Source: Candidatus Dadabacteria bacterium (lineage in GTDB: Bacteria > Desulfobacterota_D > UBA1144 > Nemesobacterales > Nemesobacteraceae). Taken from it: a stretch of DNA of 12,046 bases. The stretch is from positions 1 to 12,046 of the forward strand of contig VXNX01000002.1 in the NCBI GenBank assembly GCA_009840385.1, written 5' to 3'. The position numbers and the translations under genes are program-made. Every line of letters begins with the position of its first letter. The first letter of the stretch is position 1. Positions 5,265-12,046 of the stretch are shown piece by piece. The notes under the pieces are model-generated. The model saw only the letters and a list, made by a program, of their open reading frames with translations. It ran no database searches and had not been told where the DNA came from.

Positions 5265-5822
5265 TCACGAAGTCACCTGCGCCCACGGATAGAGGTGCGT
5301 CCAATCTTTGCTGAAAATAACCCGAACCGGTTGATACACTTCCGCACACAGCCGCAGGAAGACAGCATACACCAATGCCCGATGATTCCCGTCTTCAAGG
5401 TAAAACCGGATATTCGAGGAATGTGCAGGTTTCTCATAAGCCGCCAGCGGTCGAATCAACAATTCTCCCATCAAGCGCGGATCAAACCGCGCACTGATAA
5501 GAAAGCATCCGTCAAACCACGGCTCGTCCTCGGAGAGATGTTTGAAGACATGGATTGGGCTTTGATAGGGGTATGCCTCCAAAAGCCTGTCTACGACTTC
5601 TTTCAGCGTGCGCGACTTTTCCTTAGGCGTTAAGATGTCTACCAACTCCTGATTGTTTGCCCACACAGCGTCATTCGCTTCCATGAAAACGAGGTCGTCA
5701 AAGTCCGCTTCATTGAGCGTGAAGGTTTCGTACGCTGCACGCTCTATCTGCTGTCGGGTGGCTTCGTATGCAGAGTGAGATGCCGACAACTGATGGGCAT
5801 CCGCTAACAAGAGTTCTTTCAC
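5265..5822 (-). CDS. Small protein with a ParB-like DGNHR motif
   Basis: This protein has 185 residues and starts at a GTG (5822) with GGAGG five bases upstream, which decides the start. The only recognisable signature is RFYLEDGNHRALVYAVFL (139-156), resembling the DG-x-H/R core of the ParB/sulfiredoxin-like fold that is also found at the N-terminus of DUF262 proteins. The N-terminal 80 residues are helical and charged; SPIHVFKHLSEDEPWFDGCF at 88-107 precedes a strand-rich core. It lies 105 bp after the DUF262 gene in the same direction, so a partner role (nucleotide-sensing or DNA-nicking) with that protein is plausible. No family name can be given with confidence; it could also be a stand-alone regulator. 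Confidence 0.7.
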   Translation of the reverse strand: MKELLLADAHQLSASHSAYEATRQQIERAAYETFTLNEADFDDLVFMEANDAVWANNQELVDILTPKEKSRTLKEVVDRLLEAYPYQSPIHVFKHLSEDEPWFDGCFLISARFDPRLMGELLIRPLAAYEKPAHSSNIRFYLEDGNHRALVYAVFLRLCAEVYQPVRVIFSKDWTHLYPWAQVTS

Positions 5823-5927
5823 GTTTGCCTCCGAATGCTGTGCCAGCGCGTATTGAAAAACTTATTTAATTCTAAATGATGTTTCGTGTCCTTATCCCCA
5901 TTTCTCACGAATCCATTCTATCATCCA

Positions 5928-7574
5928 CTACTCCCGTTCTTCAATCTGGGCTTCTCCCCACCCCTGATCCTCAATCGTTTGCGCGACATCGCAAGCACTG
6001 AAAAGTCCTGTCTGTCTGTAGCAGGGTGCCTTCACTTTCGGATCCTTATCTCCCAGTCTTGAATTGAGACCGGGCGGTAAAAGCAATAGGTTTCCAAGTC
6101 TATGAACGAAAATACCGTCTTGGTCGGCTTCCAAGGGTACTTGACTACCTTTGGACTGTGGGAAAATGTGTTCAATAGAACGTGAAGGTGAATCTTCCCA
6201 AATGCGCCGCCATTGTTCGTTATCAAACCTCTGTCCCTGTTGTTCAGCCAGATGCTCCTCGTAACGGAACAACAAATATCGGAGCTCAGTCTCCCAGCCT
6301 TCGTACCAATTGATGTCCTCGGGTTGATTGAGTAACGCGTCAATGCTATACGACGCGCCGAGATCTCTTATTCTCTGTAAAATGTCATCAGCACTTAACT
6401 CAGAATTGTTCTGTATGTCGCGCGCCAATCTCACATAATTTCCGACCCCTGTGCGGGCATCCTTATCAAGAAGTCCGAAGATGCGGAACGTCGTTTTCTC
6501 CCATTCATTGAGAAGTTGTGTTTTTTCATCGGCAGAAAAATCTGATAAGAGGATTGCTACCGCTAGCAACCGTGCCTGAGAAATTTCAGTTACGGCTTCT
6601 CTGACCCCCCTCATATCCGCCAGAAACTTATCAACCGCTGTTGTAACCTTTAGTAGCCATTTTGAAACCGTAATTGCTTCAGGCGTGCTTGTGCCAACTT
6701 GTTCAGTGAAACTCTTAACAGCTCCTTCTTCACCAAGGGGTTTACTGAGCGAAGCAGACGATATAAGTGTAGCACCAAACCTCAGTGCCTCAGTGCTGAG
6801 CCCTTGTCGGAGACCAACAGTCCGATAAATACGGCCCCAAATCCGATGAAGTTCATCGATATGTTCGCGGCTATTGTCAGGATTGTTTCCAAAAGCTACC
6901 CCCATGAGCCGACTTTTGAGTTTATCTAACCAAGAAACATCAAGGCCTCTGTCATTAAGAGTCTCAAAAACTGTATAGACAGCCGCCTCATTCTCAATTT
7001 GATAAAAGATGAAATACAGTTGATCCTTGACGATTGTCAATAGTTCCATAGGGGCATCCCACGTATTAACAAAAAATTTGCACTCGTGGATCGCACTTAG
7101 CAACTCTTTATCCGCAAGTGTCTGAGCATCTGAAACATCCGTGGACTCTCCCAATCTGAGGTAGTCAGCACAATAGTCACTATTATCATGATTCGTTTGC
7201 AGCAGAATGAGATCTAAATCGTCTCCCTTGACAAGAATCCTCTGAAGGTCTTGTGCATCATCAGGCCGCAAACATTTCAATTCCTGCTCAATCGCTTTCA
7301 GAAGCAGCACAAGTGTCGTGAGCCGTTGTTGTCCATCTACAACTTCTATGACGCTATACTGGTCAGCTCCGATCAATCTTGAGGTGCGACGCAATCCTAC
7401 CACCGTCGCCATAAAATGGGAACCGTCTGGAGTCCCTTCAAGATTCTTAATATCACTAAACATATCGTTTCGCTGTTTGCGATGCCATGAATACGCCCGC
7501 TGATAAGGGGGAATATGAAACAAGCGTCTCGCAAGCAATTCGTCTAGGGTAAGACGGGCAGGGGGTCTCAACAT
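5928..7574 (-). CDS. GmrSD-type fused DUF262/DUF1524 type IV restriction protein
   Basis: This is a 548-residue protein with ATG at 7574 and AGGAG ten bases upstream. The N-terminal DUF262 (GmrS-like, ParB fold, nucleotide-binding) shows IPPYQRAYSWHRKQ (21-34) and VVDGQQRLTTL (78-88); FETLNDRGLDVSWLDKLKS (203-221) is the usual conserved central motif. The C-terminal DUF1524 (GmrD-like His-Me/HNH nuclease) shows SIEHIFPQSKG (466-476, H469) and HRLGNLLLLPPGLNSRLGDK (491-510, N495 and N504). All key residues are present and the length fits single-chain GmrSD enzymes. Family members cleave hypermodified phage DNA (for example glucosylated hydroxymethylcytosine), and the related DUF262 protein SspE acts on phosphorothioate-marked hosts' invaders. 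The substrate here is unknown. It starts 46 bp after the propeller gene and leads the defence-gene group. Confidence 0.92.
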   Translation of the reverse strand: MLRPPARLTLDELLARRLFHIPPYQRAYSWHRKQRNDMFSDIKNLEGTPDGSHFMATVVGLRRTSRLIGADQYSVIEVVDGQQRLTTLVLLLKAIEQELKCLRPDDAQDLQRILVKGDDLDLILLQTNHDNSDYCADYLRLGESTDVSDAQTLADKELLSAIHECKFFVNTWDAPMELLTIVKDQLYFIFYQIENEAAVYTVFETLNDRGLDVSWLDKLKSRLMGVAFGNNPDNSREHIDELHRIWGRIYRTVGLRQGLSTEALRFGATLISSASLSKPLGEEGAVKSFTEQVGTSTPEAITVSKWLLKVTTAVDKFLADMRGVREAVTEISQARLLAVAILLSDFSADEKTQLLNEWEKTTFRIFGLLDKDARTGVGNYVRLARDIQNNSELSADDILQRIRDLGASYSIDALLNQPEDINWYEGWETELRYLLFRYEEHLAEQQGQRFDNEQWRRIWEDSPSRSIEHIFPQSKGSQVPLEADQDGIFVHRLGNLLLLPPGLNSRLGDKDPKVKAPCYRQTGLFSACDVAQTIEDQGWGEAQIEERE

Positions 7575-7620
7575 GTTTAAAATTCTCCTTTCATTGCTGT
7601 GGATGCCGCAACCAACACCG

Positions 7621-8598
7621 TTAATCGTTTATTTTTTTTAATTCCCCCCAAGTCGTTGTGAACTGTGAGTCGCGTTGCTCGACGGGGAAAGTGGTCGGAT
7701 ACCACCAATCGGGGTCATAATTATATGTTGAATTTAGGGGTGACGTAAGTCGATGCCAATGATTCGTCCGGCGCGTTACTTTATAGATATGCTGCTGGGT
7801 GTAATCGTCTGGGTGGGCTTCCAGAAGCATTTCGCCGCCATACGGAGAAATGTCAGGGTGGTGTAAATGATAGCCCTCCCAATAATTCATCCGCCTTGCC
7901 TCTCCACCCCAACGGGGGACATAATAAATACCGCTATCCCCAAAAGTATCTACCCAAGAAAAAACAATATAAATGCTTTGGGGTCCCCAGGTAGGATCTG
8001 AGAGTTCAGTAGAGAGACTGCCATCTACGAGTTTGCGGACCCGCCGTGTTTCAAGATCAATGACATAAAGAGAGGCCCCTTCTGAAGCACCTGACCCGGC
8101 ACCGTCCTGAAGAAATGCTATATACCTTCCATCCGGGGACCAGGCAGGATTGGCACCAGCAACGAGAAATTCTGGAGAACCTCGCGCGAAATCCCAAATA
8201 TAGATTTCCTCAAGATTCAAGGCGTAAGCGATCCTTTCCCCGTCAGGTGCCCAAGTCGGTGATGTTCTGTGTCTCGAAAGGAGCCTGACGCGTTCTTGGT
8301 TGCTTCCATCATCCTCCATGATATAGAGGTCGGGCTGCCCACTTCGGTCAGAGACAAAAACGATGTGTTGTCCATTCGGAGACCAAGTCGGATCGTAATC
8401 GTCTGCGGCAGAGACGGTTAAGGGTGTCTTATCATCTCCATGGGGTCCCATAGCATAAATGTCTAAATCGCCGAAGAATTGCGATGTATACACGATTTTA
8501 CCGCTTTCCCAGATACTCGCGAAAGCGGTTATAGAAATACTTGTACATACTAAGATGAAGCTTAAAAGACGAAACGTAAGGAATCGGGTTATTTTCAT
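7621..8598 (-). CDS. Secreted TolB-like (PD40) beta-propeller protein
   Basis: This protein has 325 residues. The ATG at 8598 is preferred because GGGAG lies five bases upstream and a signal peptide begins directly after it; an in-frame TTG at 8619 has no such support. Residues 1-28 are a signal peptide (MKITRFLTFRLLSFILV, ending AFA). About five PD40 repeats follow, with motifs such as DPTWSPNGQHIVFVSDRSG, PTWAPDGERIAYAL, PAWSPDGRYIAFL and DPTWGPQSIYIVFSW, then the degenerate HPDISPYGGEMLL. Such propellers are periplasmic or exported binding scaffolds; no catalytic residues are recognisable. It has no TolB N-terminal domain and is not in a tol-pal context. It follows the membrane HNH gene by 63 bp and precedes DUF262 by 46 bp. 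A direct role in defence is not shown. Confidence 0.88.
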   Translation of the reverse strand: MKITRFLTFRLLSFILVCTSISITAFASIWESGKIVYTSQFFGDLDIYAMGPHGDDKTPLTVSAADDYDPTWSPNGQHIVFVSDRSGQPDLYIMEDDGSNQERVRLLSRHRTSPTWAPDGERIAYALNLEEIYIWDFARGSPEFLVAGANPAWSPDGRYIAFLQDGAGSGASEGASLYVIDLETRRVRKLVDGSLSTELSDPTWGPQSIYIVFSWVDTFGDSGIYYVPRWGGEARRMNYWEGYHLHHPDISPYGGEMLLEAHPDDYTQQHIYKVTRRTNHWHRLTSPLNSTYNYDPDWWYPTTFPVEQRDSQFTTTWGELKKIND

Positions 8599-8661
8599 GC
8601 ATTCTCCCTTTTTTGACAATATTTGATGCTCAATATCCGTATGAGATAATCAGGTAGTCTC

Positions 8662-9867
8662 TTATCCTAAAGTATCATGCACGCGAAGCACCCAGTACAA
8701 TTTTTCAAGGGTTTCACGCAGCCAGCGAAAATTAGGATCCAAATTGGCGATTTGGGTTAAATCTACGTTTTCTTTCTCCACGCGGAACTGATAAATATTG
8801 CCGCGCACTTTGCTGAGAGTGATAGCTTCAAACGAAAAGGCTTTTTCAATCTTGCTTTTGCGGGCTGCCAACTTCTGATAGTGTGATTGAAAATAACGCG
8901 AATCCCCGCGTATAGAAATTACTGCAGAAATTTGGTCCCGATTGTGAGGTATCCAGGCATTAATCCAAATACCATGTAGATTGTTTTCTTTTCGATAGCC
9001 ACTCTCATAGTTTATATAGGGGGAATTTGCTCCTTCTCCAAAATCAATATATCGTAGGATGTTACTTTCATGTTTTACGTATTCCCTAAATTTGTCCCGA
9101 ATTCTCTCAAAATCAGATATGTTTGACATCCTCCATTTCTTTCCATAATGCGCGATAAAGCCTTGATAGTCGGATGTCTCTTTCAGAAGTAGATGATTAA
9201 TACCCGGTTGTTCAGAATGGCAACCGATACAGAGTGCCATTAGATTGTCGTACCGGGTGCCATAGATATGGTGTGTGTGTAGATAGTATTTGTGTTGACG
9301 AAACGAGAGTTGGCACATCTCACACTGCCACGCTTTCTGTTCCTTATATTCCAGCGAGATTCTTTTCCACGAGTCCGAATAGTTAAAAGGTTCAGATACC
9401 TTAGCAGGGGTTTCAGATAGCTGGGTGGTATGATATGGTGTTTTCGGTTCTGATAGTGAAGATGTATCAGGTGTAACCTCCGTATCTTCAACGCTCTTGT
9501 TTTCTTGCACAGTACTCGCTGGCGTTTGAGGTTTCGCACGGCTAGGCGTTGATAAAGACCCTTCGTTTGTCTTGGCAGAGGTTTCTTCAGACAAGTGGGT
9601 GGCTTCATAGGGTGGCTTCAGTTCTGATTTAGGTTCCGATAGTGAAGGTGTTTCAGGGGTAGCTCTCACATCCTCAACGCTGCCATCTTGTTGTACAGTT
9701 TTTTCTGGCGTTGGTGGCTCTACACGGCTGGGCGTTGATAAAGACCTGTCGCTTTTCGCAAGGGTTTCAGGCGTATCAGATTGTTTTCGTGATTTTTTGC
9801 GTCTGTCCAGTATTACCGCAATCCCAAGGATGATAAGCGCGATAAGAAGTGGTATCAGTATTTCCAT
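8662..9867 (-). CDS. Membrane-anchored HNH nuclease-like protein with C-terminal DUF4268-like domain
   Basis: This protein has 401 residues. An N-terminal transmembrane segment (residues 3-20, ILIPLLIALIILGIAVIL) is followed by a basic stop (DRRKKSRK), so the rest is expected to be cytoplasmic. Residues 42-156 are a Ser/Pro/Thr/Glu-rich linker made of two copies of one unit of about 55 residues (SLSTPSR ... SVEDxxxTPxTxSLSEPK ... ETxAK). Residues 180-225 form a zinc-bound HNH motif: C182-x2-C185, HTHHIYG (197-203), YDNLMALC (206-213) and C216-H217. The last about 100 residues (GIWINAWI, RGDSRYFQ, LEKLYWVLR) resemble DUF4268, a domain common in restriction-associated proteins. The combination is unusual; I infer DNA cleavage at the membrane. 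It starts 47 bp after the protease gene. Confidence 0.8.
   Translation of the reverse strand: MEILIPLLIALIILGIAVILDRRKKSRKQSDTPETLAKSDRSLSTPSRVEPPTPEKTVQQDGSVEDVRATPETPSLSEPKSELKPPYEATHLSEETSAKTNEGSLSTPSRAKPQTPASTVQENKSVEDTEVTPDTSSLSEPKTPYHTTQLSETPAKVSEPFNYSDSWKRISLEYKEQKAWQCEMCQLSFRQHKYYLHTHHIYGTRYDNLMALCIGCHSEQPGINHLLLKETSDYQGFIAHYGKKWRMSNISDFERIRDKFREYVKHESNILRYIDFGEGANSPYINYESGYRKENNLHGIWINAWIPHNRDQISAVISIRGDSRYFQSHYQKLAARKSKIEKAFSFEAITLSKVRGNIYQFRVEKENVDLTQIANLDPNFRWLRETLEKLYWVLRVHDTLG
9400..9744 (-). repeat. Tandem in-frame duplication encoding the S/T/P-rich linker
   Basis: Segments 9571-9744 (residues 42-99) and 9400-9558 (residues 104-156) are similar at DNA and protein level; both start with the codons for SLSTPSR and end near SAK/PAK. 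The second copy lacks a few codons. It lengthens the spacer between the membrane anchor and the HNH domain. Confidence 0.75.
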
Positions 9868-9914
9868 CTAAGAATTGTCTCCTCTCTCCTCCTGTTACAG
9901 AGAGATATTAGGAT

Positions 9915-11645
9915 TTACCGAACAATGAGCATTTTCCGCGTAGCAGTGAAATCCGCGGCTTTGAGGGTGTAGAAATAGACACCGCTTGCGACAGGCTCAC
10001 CAAGTTCGTTTTTACCATCCCAATACGCTGCACGGCTTTTGTCCTGATAGACACCCGCGGGTTGATGCCCTAACCCTAATGTCCGAACCAACTTCCCATC
10101 CGCTGAATGGATAGCGATTGTAATCACTGCCGACTTGGAGAGTTTATAGGGTATCCATGTTTCCGGATTAAATGGGTTCGGGTAGTTGGATAGCAAGACT
10201 GTCTCTTTTGGAAGTTCGCTTAAGCGTGTAGGTGCTGCGAATCCATCCCGGTAAAGGTCTAACCTATCTCCCCGTTGGTTATATGCAAAACGATATGTAG
10301 GCGCGACGTTAGTGTTCCCGATAGCACTGTCCAAACTGTAAACACGGTAGGTAACTTGTTGTCCATCACCGGCGATATGGTCAAACCGGATTTTCGGATA
10401 ACTTGACGGAATGCTTTGTCCACTCGAACGGTGCGTTATTATAAAACCTGTTTCAAGAGACGACGATTCCCAATTCTCTTTATTTGACCATCTGATTTGA
10501 TAGTGCACAGGAACGCCAGTTTGGTTTCTAATCTTGAAGGTCCGTTGGGGGTACGTTCGTGGGGGTGGTAGGGGCACTAAATCAGCAGGAACACTATTCA
10601 ACAAGACTTTTACGTTCTTCACAGGAGCGGCGAGTGTCATAGTTTTTCTGTTCCCTTCACTCACAATTCCTATAAGCATCCCTCGACCGTTGAGGACGGG
10701 ACCCCCACTATTGCCTCCACGCACACCCGCTTCTATTTCTAAGCAAGCTCCCCCACTTAGGAGGCACTCTCTCCAAGCACTGACGAAAACCCCTCGATCC
10801 CAGTCCCACAATTGTACCCCTGGATTTCCCAAGATATGGACCGTATCGCCTTTCTTCATGCTGTCTTCAACATTCCTGCTAAAATCATGCTCAATCTCGC
10901 GAGCAGTTAAAGGTAGGCGCCTGAGCTGGAGTATTGCCAAGTCATTCCTAACATTTTGTTTAATCACCCGTGCTTCGGTAGCATAACCATTTTTCTCCAG
11001 CCAGTCCCAATTGTCCACATAGAAGCCTTCCTCTATCTCGAGTCCGTTCCTACCCTCATACGGAAAGAATACATGGACCCACTCAGCACCGCGTATCACA
11101 TGTTCATTTGTAACAACAAGCCGACGTTTTCTATCGATCAAAACGCCACTCCCCTTACCTATCCAGTCCGTAATCCACACGACTGATGCCATTGCCTGAT
11201 CGTAAATTTGTCGTGCTGGAAGGTCTGGTAGGTTTCGCCACGCGTCACCACCGACCCGTAACAGACGCGCAAGTTCATCAATCGCTGCTGGGCTCTGGAG
11301 CAGTTCTTGCACCAACGGGTCCCTTAGCAAATTTTTGAGTGCCCAATCCGCTTTCAGTAGTGCCACGAATTTCGGATCTATGTCCGGTATGAATATTGGT
11401 AAGAGATCCGGGTCATCAACGACGAGATTAATAGTTTGAGGATTCAAAAATCGCTGATTGTCTGGTGCTTTCAAGCCTTCCAGGACCTGCGGTAAAACCT
11501 CCTGAATATCTGCACGCTGCAACGTCTGCTTGTGCTTCCGAAACACTTGTTGTGCCAGAGGAATCCCTTGCCCCAAAACAGAGTTCGGAATTGAAATACA
11601 AAAGATACACGCTATAAAAATACAAAGACATACCTGTTTTTTCAT
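9915..11645 (-). CDS. Secreted trypsin-like serine protease with C-terminal FlgD-like sorting-type domain
   Basis: This protein has 576 residues and starts at ATG 11645. Residues 1-25 are a signal peptide with several cysteines (VCLCIFIACIFCISI, ending VLG). Residues 28-150 are a helical pro-like region. The chymotrypsin-fold protease (about 152-350) has a full triad: H182 (VVTNEHVI), D235 (RNDLAILQL) and S313 (RGGNSGGPVL), as in DegP/trypsin_2 proteins, but no PDZ domain. A linker of extracytoplasmic beta character follows (370-470). The C-terminal about 95 residues are a FlgD-like/secretion-sorting domain: NYPNPFNPETWIPYKLS (487-503), then AYWDGKNELGEPVASGVYFY (540-559). This tail is typical of exported proteins in Poribacteria and FCB-like groups. 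The Shine-Dalgarno is weak. Substrate unknown; it leads the group of co-oriented genes. Confidence 0.9.
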   Translation of the reverse strand: MKKQVCLCIFIACIFCISIPNSVLGQGIPLAQQVFRKHKQTLQRADIQEVLPQVLEGLKAPDNQRFLNPQTINLVVDDPDLLPIFIPDIDPKFVALLKADWALKNLLRDPLVQELLQSPAAIDELARLLRVGGDAWRNLPDLPARQIYDQAMASVVWITDWIGKGSGVLIDRKRRLVVTNEHVIRGAEWVHVFFPYEGRNGLEIEEGFYVDNWDWLEKNGYATEARVIKQNVRNDLAILQLRRLPLTAREIEHDFSRNVEDSMKKGDTVHILGNPGVQLWDWDRGVFVSAWRECLLSGGACLEIEAGVRGGNSGGPVLNGRGMLIGIVSEGNRKTMTLAAPVKNVKVLLNSVPADLVPLPPPRTYPQRTFKIRNQTGVPVHYQIRWSNKENWESSSLETGFIITHRSSGQSIPSSYPKIRFDHIAGDGQQVTYRVYSLDSAIGNTNVAPTYRFAYNQRGDRLDLYRDGFAAPTRLSELPKETVLLSNYPNPFNPETWIPYKLSKSAVITIAIHSADGKLVRTLGLGHQPAGVYQDKSRAAYWDGKNELGEPVASGVYFYTLKAADFTATRKMLIVR

Positions 11646-11683
11646 TGACAGTATTAGATTTCCCAGCCCAGTCTTTTATCCCC

Positions 11684-11735
11684 CTACCATGGTGGGAAGG
11701 GTGGCAGAAACGGAAGGGGCTCCGTCTCATGGTAG
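11684..11735 (-). promoter_or_regulatory. Inverted repeat in the protease leader
   Basis: CTACCATG (11684-11691) pairs perfectly with CATGGTAG (11728-11735), and inside it ACGGA (11710-11714) pairs with TCCGT (11721-11725). The structure lies 39-90 bases upstream of the protease start. It is not followed by a T-run on the - strand. It could be a regulatory leader fold or a protein-binding palindrome; this is a weak call. Confidence 0.35.
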
Positions 11736-11758
11736 TACCACCCAAAACTGGTTTGATA

Positions 11759-11767
11759 AGTGTAGCA
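11759..11767 (-). promoter_or_regulatory. Possible extended -10 promoter element of the protease gene
   Basis: TGCTACACT on the - strand (11767-11759) fits an extended -10 (TGn followed by TACACT). It is preceded by a T-rich stretch with no good -35 box. Transcription would begin about 105 bases before the protease start and include the inverted repeat at 11684-11735. Confidence 0.3.
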
Positions 11768-11867
11768 GAAAAAAGAAAAAAATTGCTAATTTTCTTCCCT
11801 ATGCCTCGTGGAGTTCGCCTGAAAACATAGGAAAAAAGCGAAGCAGTCATATCGAGACTGAGCAGAT

Positions 11868-12046
11868 TTAATTTAGAAAGCCAACAATCAAAGCGACACT
11901 GCCGATTGTGATAATGCTGCCAATGGCAACGGCTACCGCTATAAACCCCTTTAATCTCCTTTCTGACGTATCCATTCTATTGCTAAGTTCCTTTTTGGCA
12001 TCGTCAATCTTCTTGTCGAGACGCGATTCAAGCTGCCCAATACCTT
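11868..12046 (-). CDS. C-terminal part of a small coiled-coil protein with one transmembrane helix (partial, runs off the window)
   Basis: The frame ending at the TAA at 11868-11870 is open to the window edge and gives the last 58 residues: a charged helix with heptad character (GIGQLESRLDKKIDDAKKEL), then MDTSERRLKG, then a hydrophobic helix (FIAVAVAIGSIITIGSVAL) and a short tail IVGFLN. Small proteins of this type, a coiled coil followed by a C-terminal membrane anchor, are widespread and mostly uncharacterised. The 5' end lies outside the window. The gene shares the strand of all genes to its left and is separated from the protease by 222 bp. Confidence 0.7.
   Translation of the reverse strand, partial: GIGQLESRLDKKIDDAKKELSNRMDTSERRLKGFIAVAVAIGSIITIGSVALIVGFLN

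Noticed and set aside
5137-5349. Longer N-terminus for the HEPN protein
   Set aside because: The extra 71 codons run through the IS remnant and the end of the ParB-like gene; the ATG at 5136 has AGGAGG upstream and starts the conserved domain.
8599-8619. TTG start at 8619 for the propeller protein
   Set aside because: The ATG at 8598 has GGGAG five bases upstream and begins directly with a signal peptide.
11428-11850. 140-aa ORF on the - strand
   Set aside because: It overlaps the first 218 bases of the protease in another frame and has no family features.

Overview
The window looks like accessory DNA from an uncultured bacterium, most likely of the Candidatus Poribacteria type. The best clue is the secreted protease at the right, whose C-terminus carries a FlgD-like sorting-type domain with the signature NYPNPFNPETWIPYKLS, next to a secreted TolB-like propeller. 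This combination is common in Poribacteria and related FCB-like genomes. The taxonomic call is inference; no rRNA or core housekeeping gene is present.

Layout. At the left end (about 70-1257) is one nearly complete IS3-family element on the + strand, with OrfA and OrfB joined by a -1 slippage site; its OrfA seems to have lost a helix-turn-helix segment. Everything else is on the - strand. Read in the direction of transcription (right to left): the tail of a coiled-coil/one-TM protein (12046-11868); a secreted trypsin-like serine protease (11645-9915); a membrane-anchored HNH/DUF4268 protein (9867-8662); a secreted TolB/PD40 propeller (8598-7621); a GmrSD-type DUF262+DUF1524 protein (7574-5928); a small protein with a ParB-like DGNHR motif (5822-5265); a Swt1-type HEPN/coiled-coil protein (5136-3763); an HNH endonuclease with an N-terminal module like the phosphorothioate-sensing domain of ScoMcrA (3689-2709); a putative promoter and an unusual structured leader (2675-2573); two tiny, 4-nt-overlapping ORFs (2518-2274); and a protein that joins a ribosomal L7/L12-like N-terminal domain, a long acidic repeat linker and a GIY-YIG nuclease domain (2216-1317).

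How it may work together. From DUF262 to the ScoMcrA-like HNH gene the content is that of a defence island built on modification-dependent (type IV) restriction and HEPN-type toxicity. No methyltransferase, dnd or ssp modification gene is visible, which fits enzymes that attack modified invading DNA. The most novel object is the last transcription unit: promoter, alternately folding leader, two micro-ORFs and the L12-like/GIY-YIG fusion. The fusion suggests a nuclease tethered to the ribosomal stalk, or one that uses the L12 dimerisation fold for itself. This is inference from sequence reading only.
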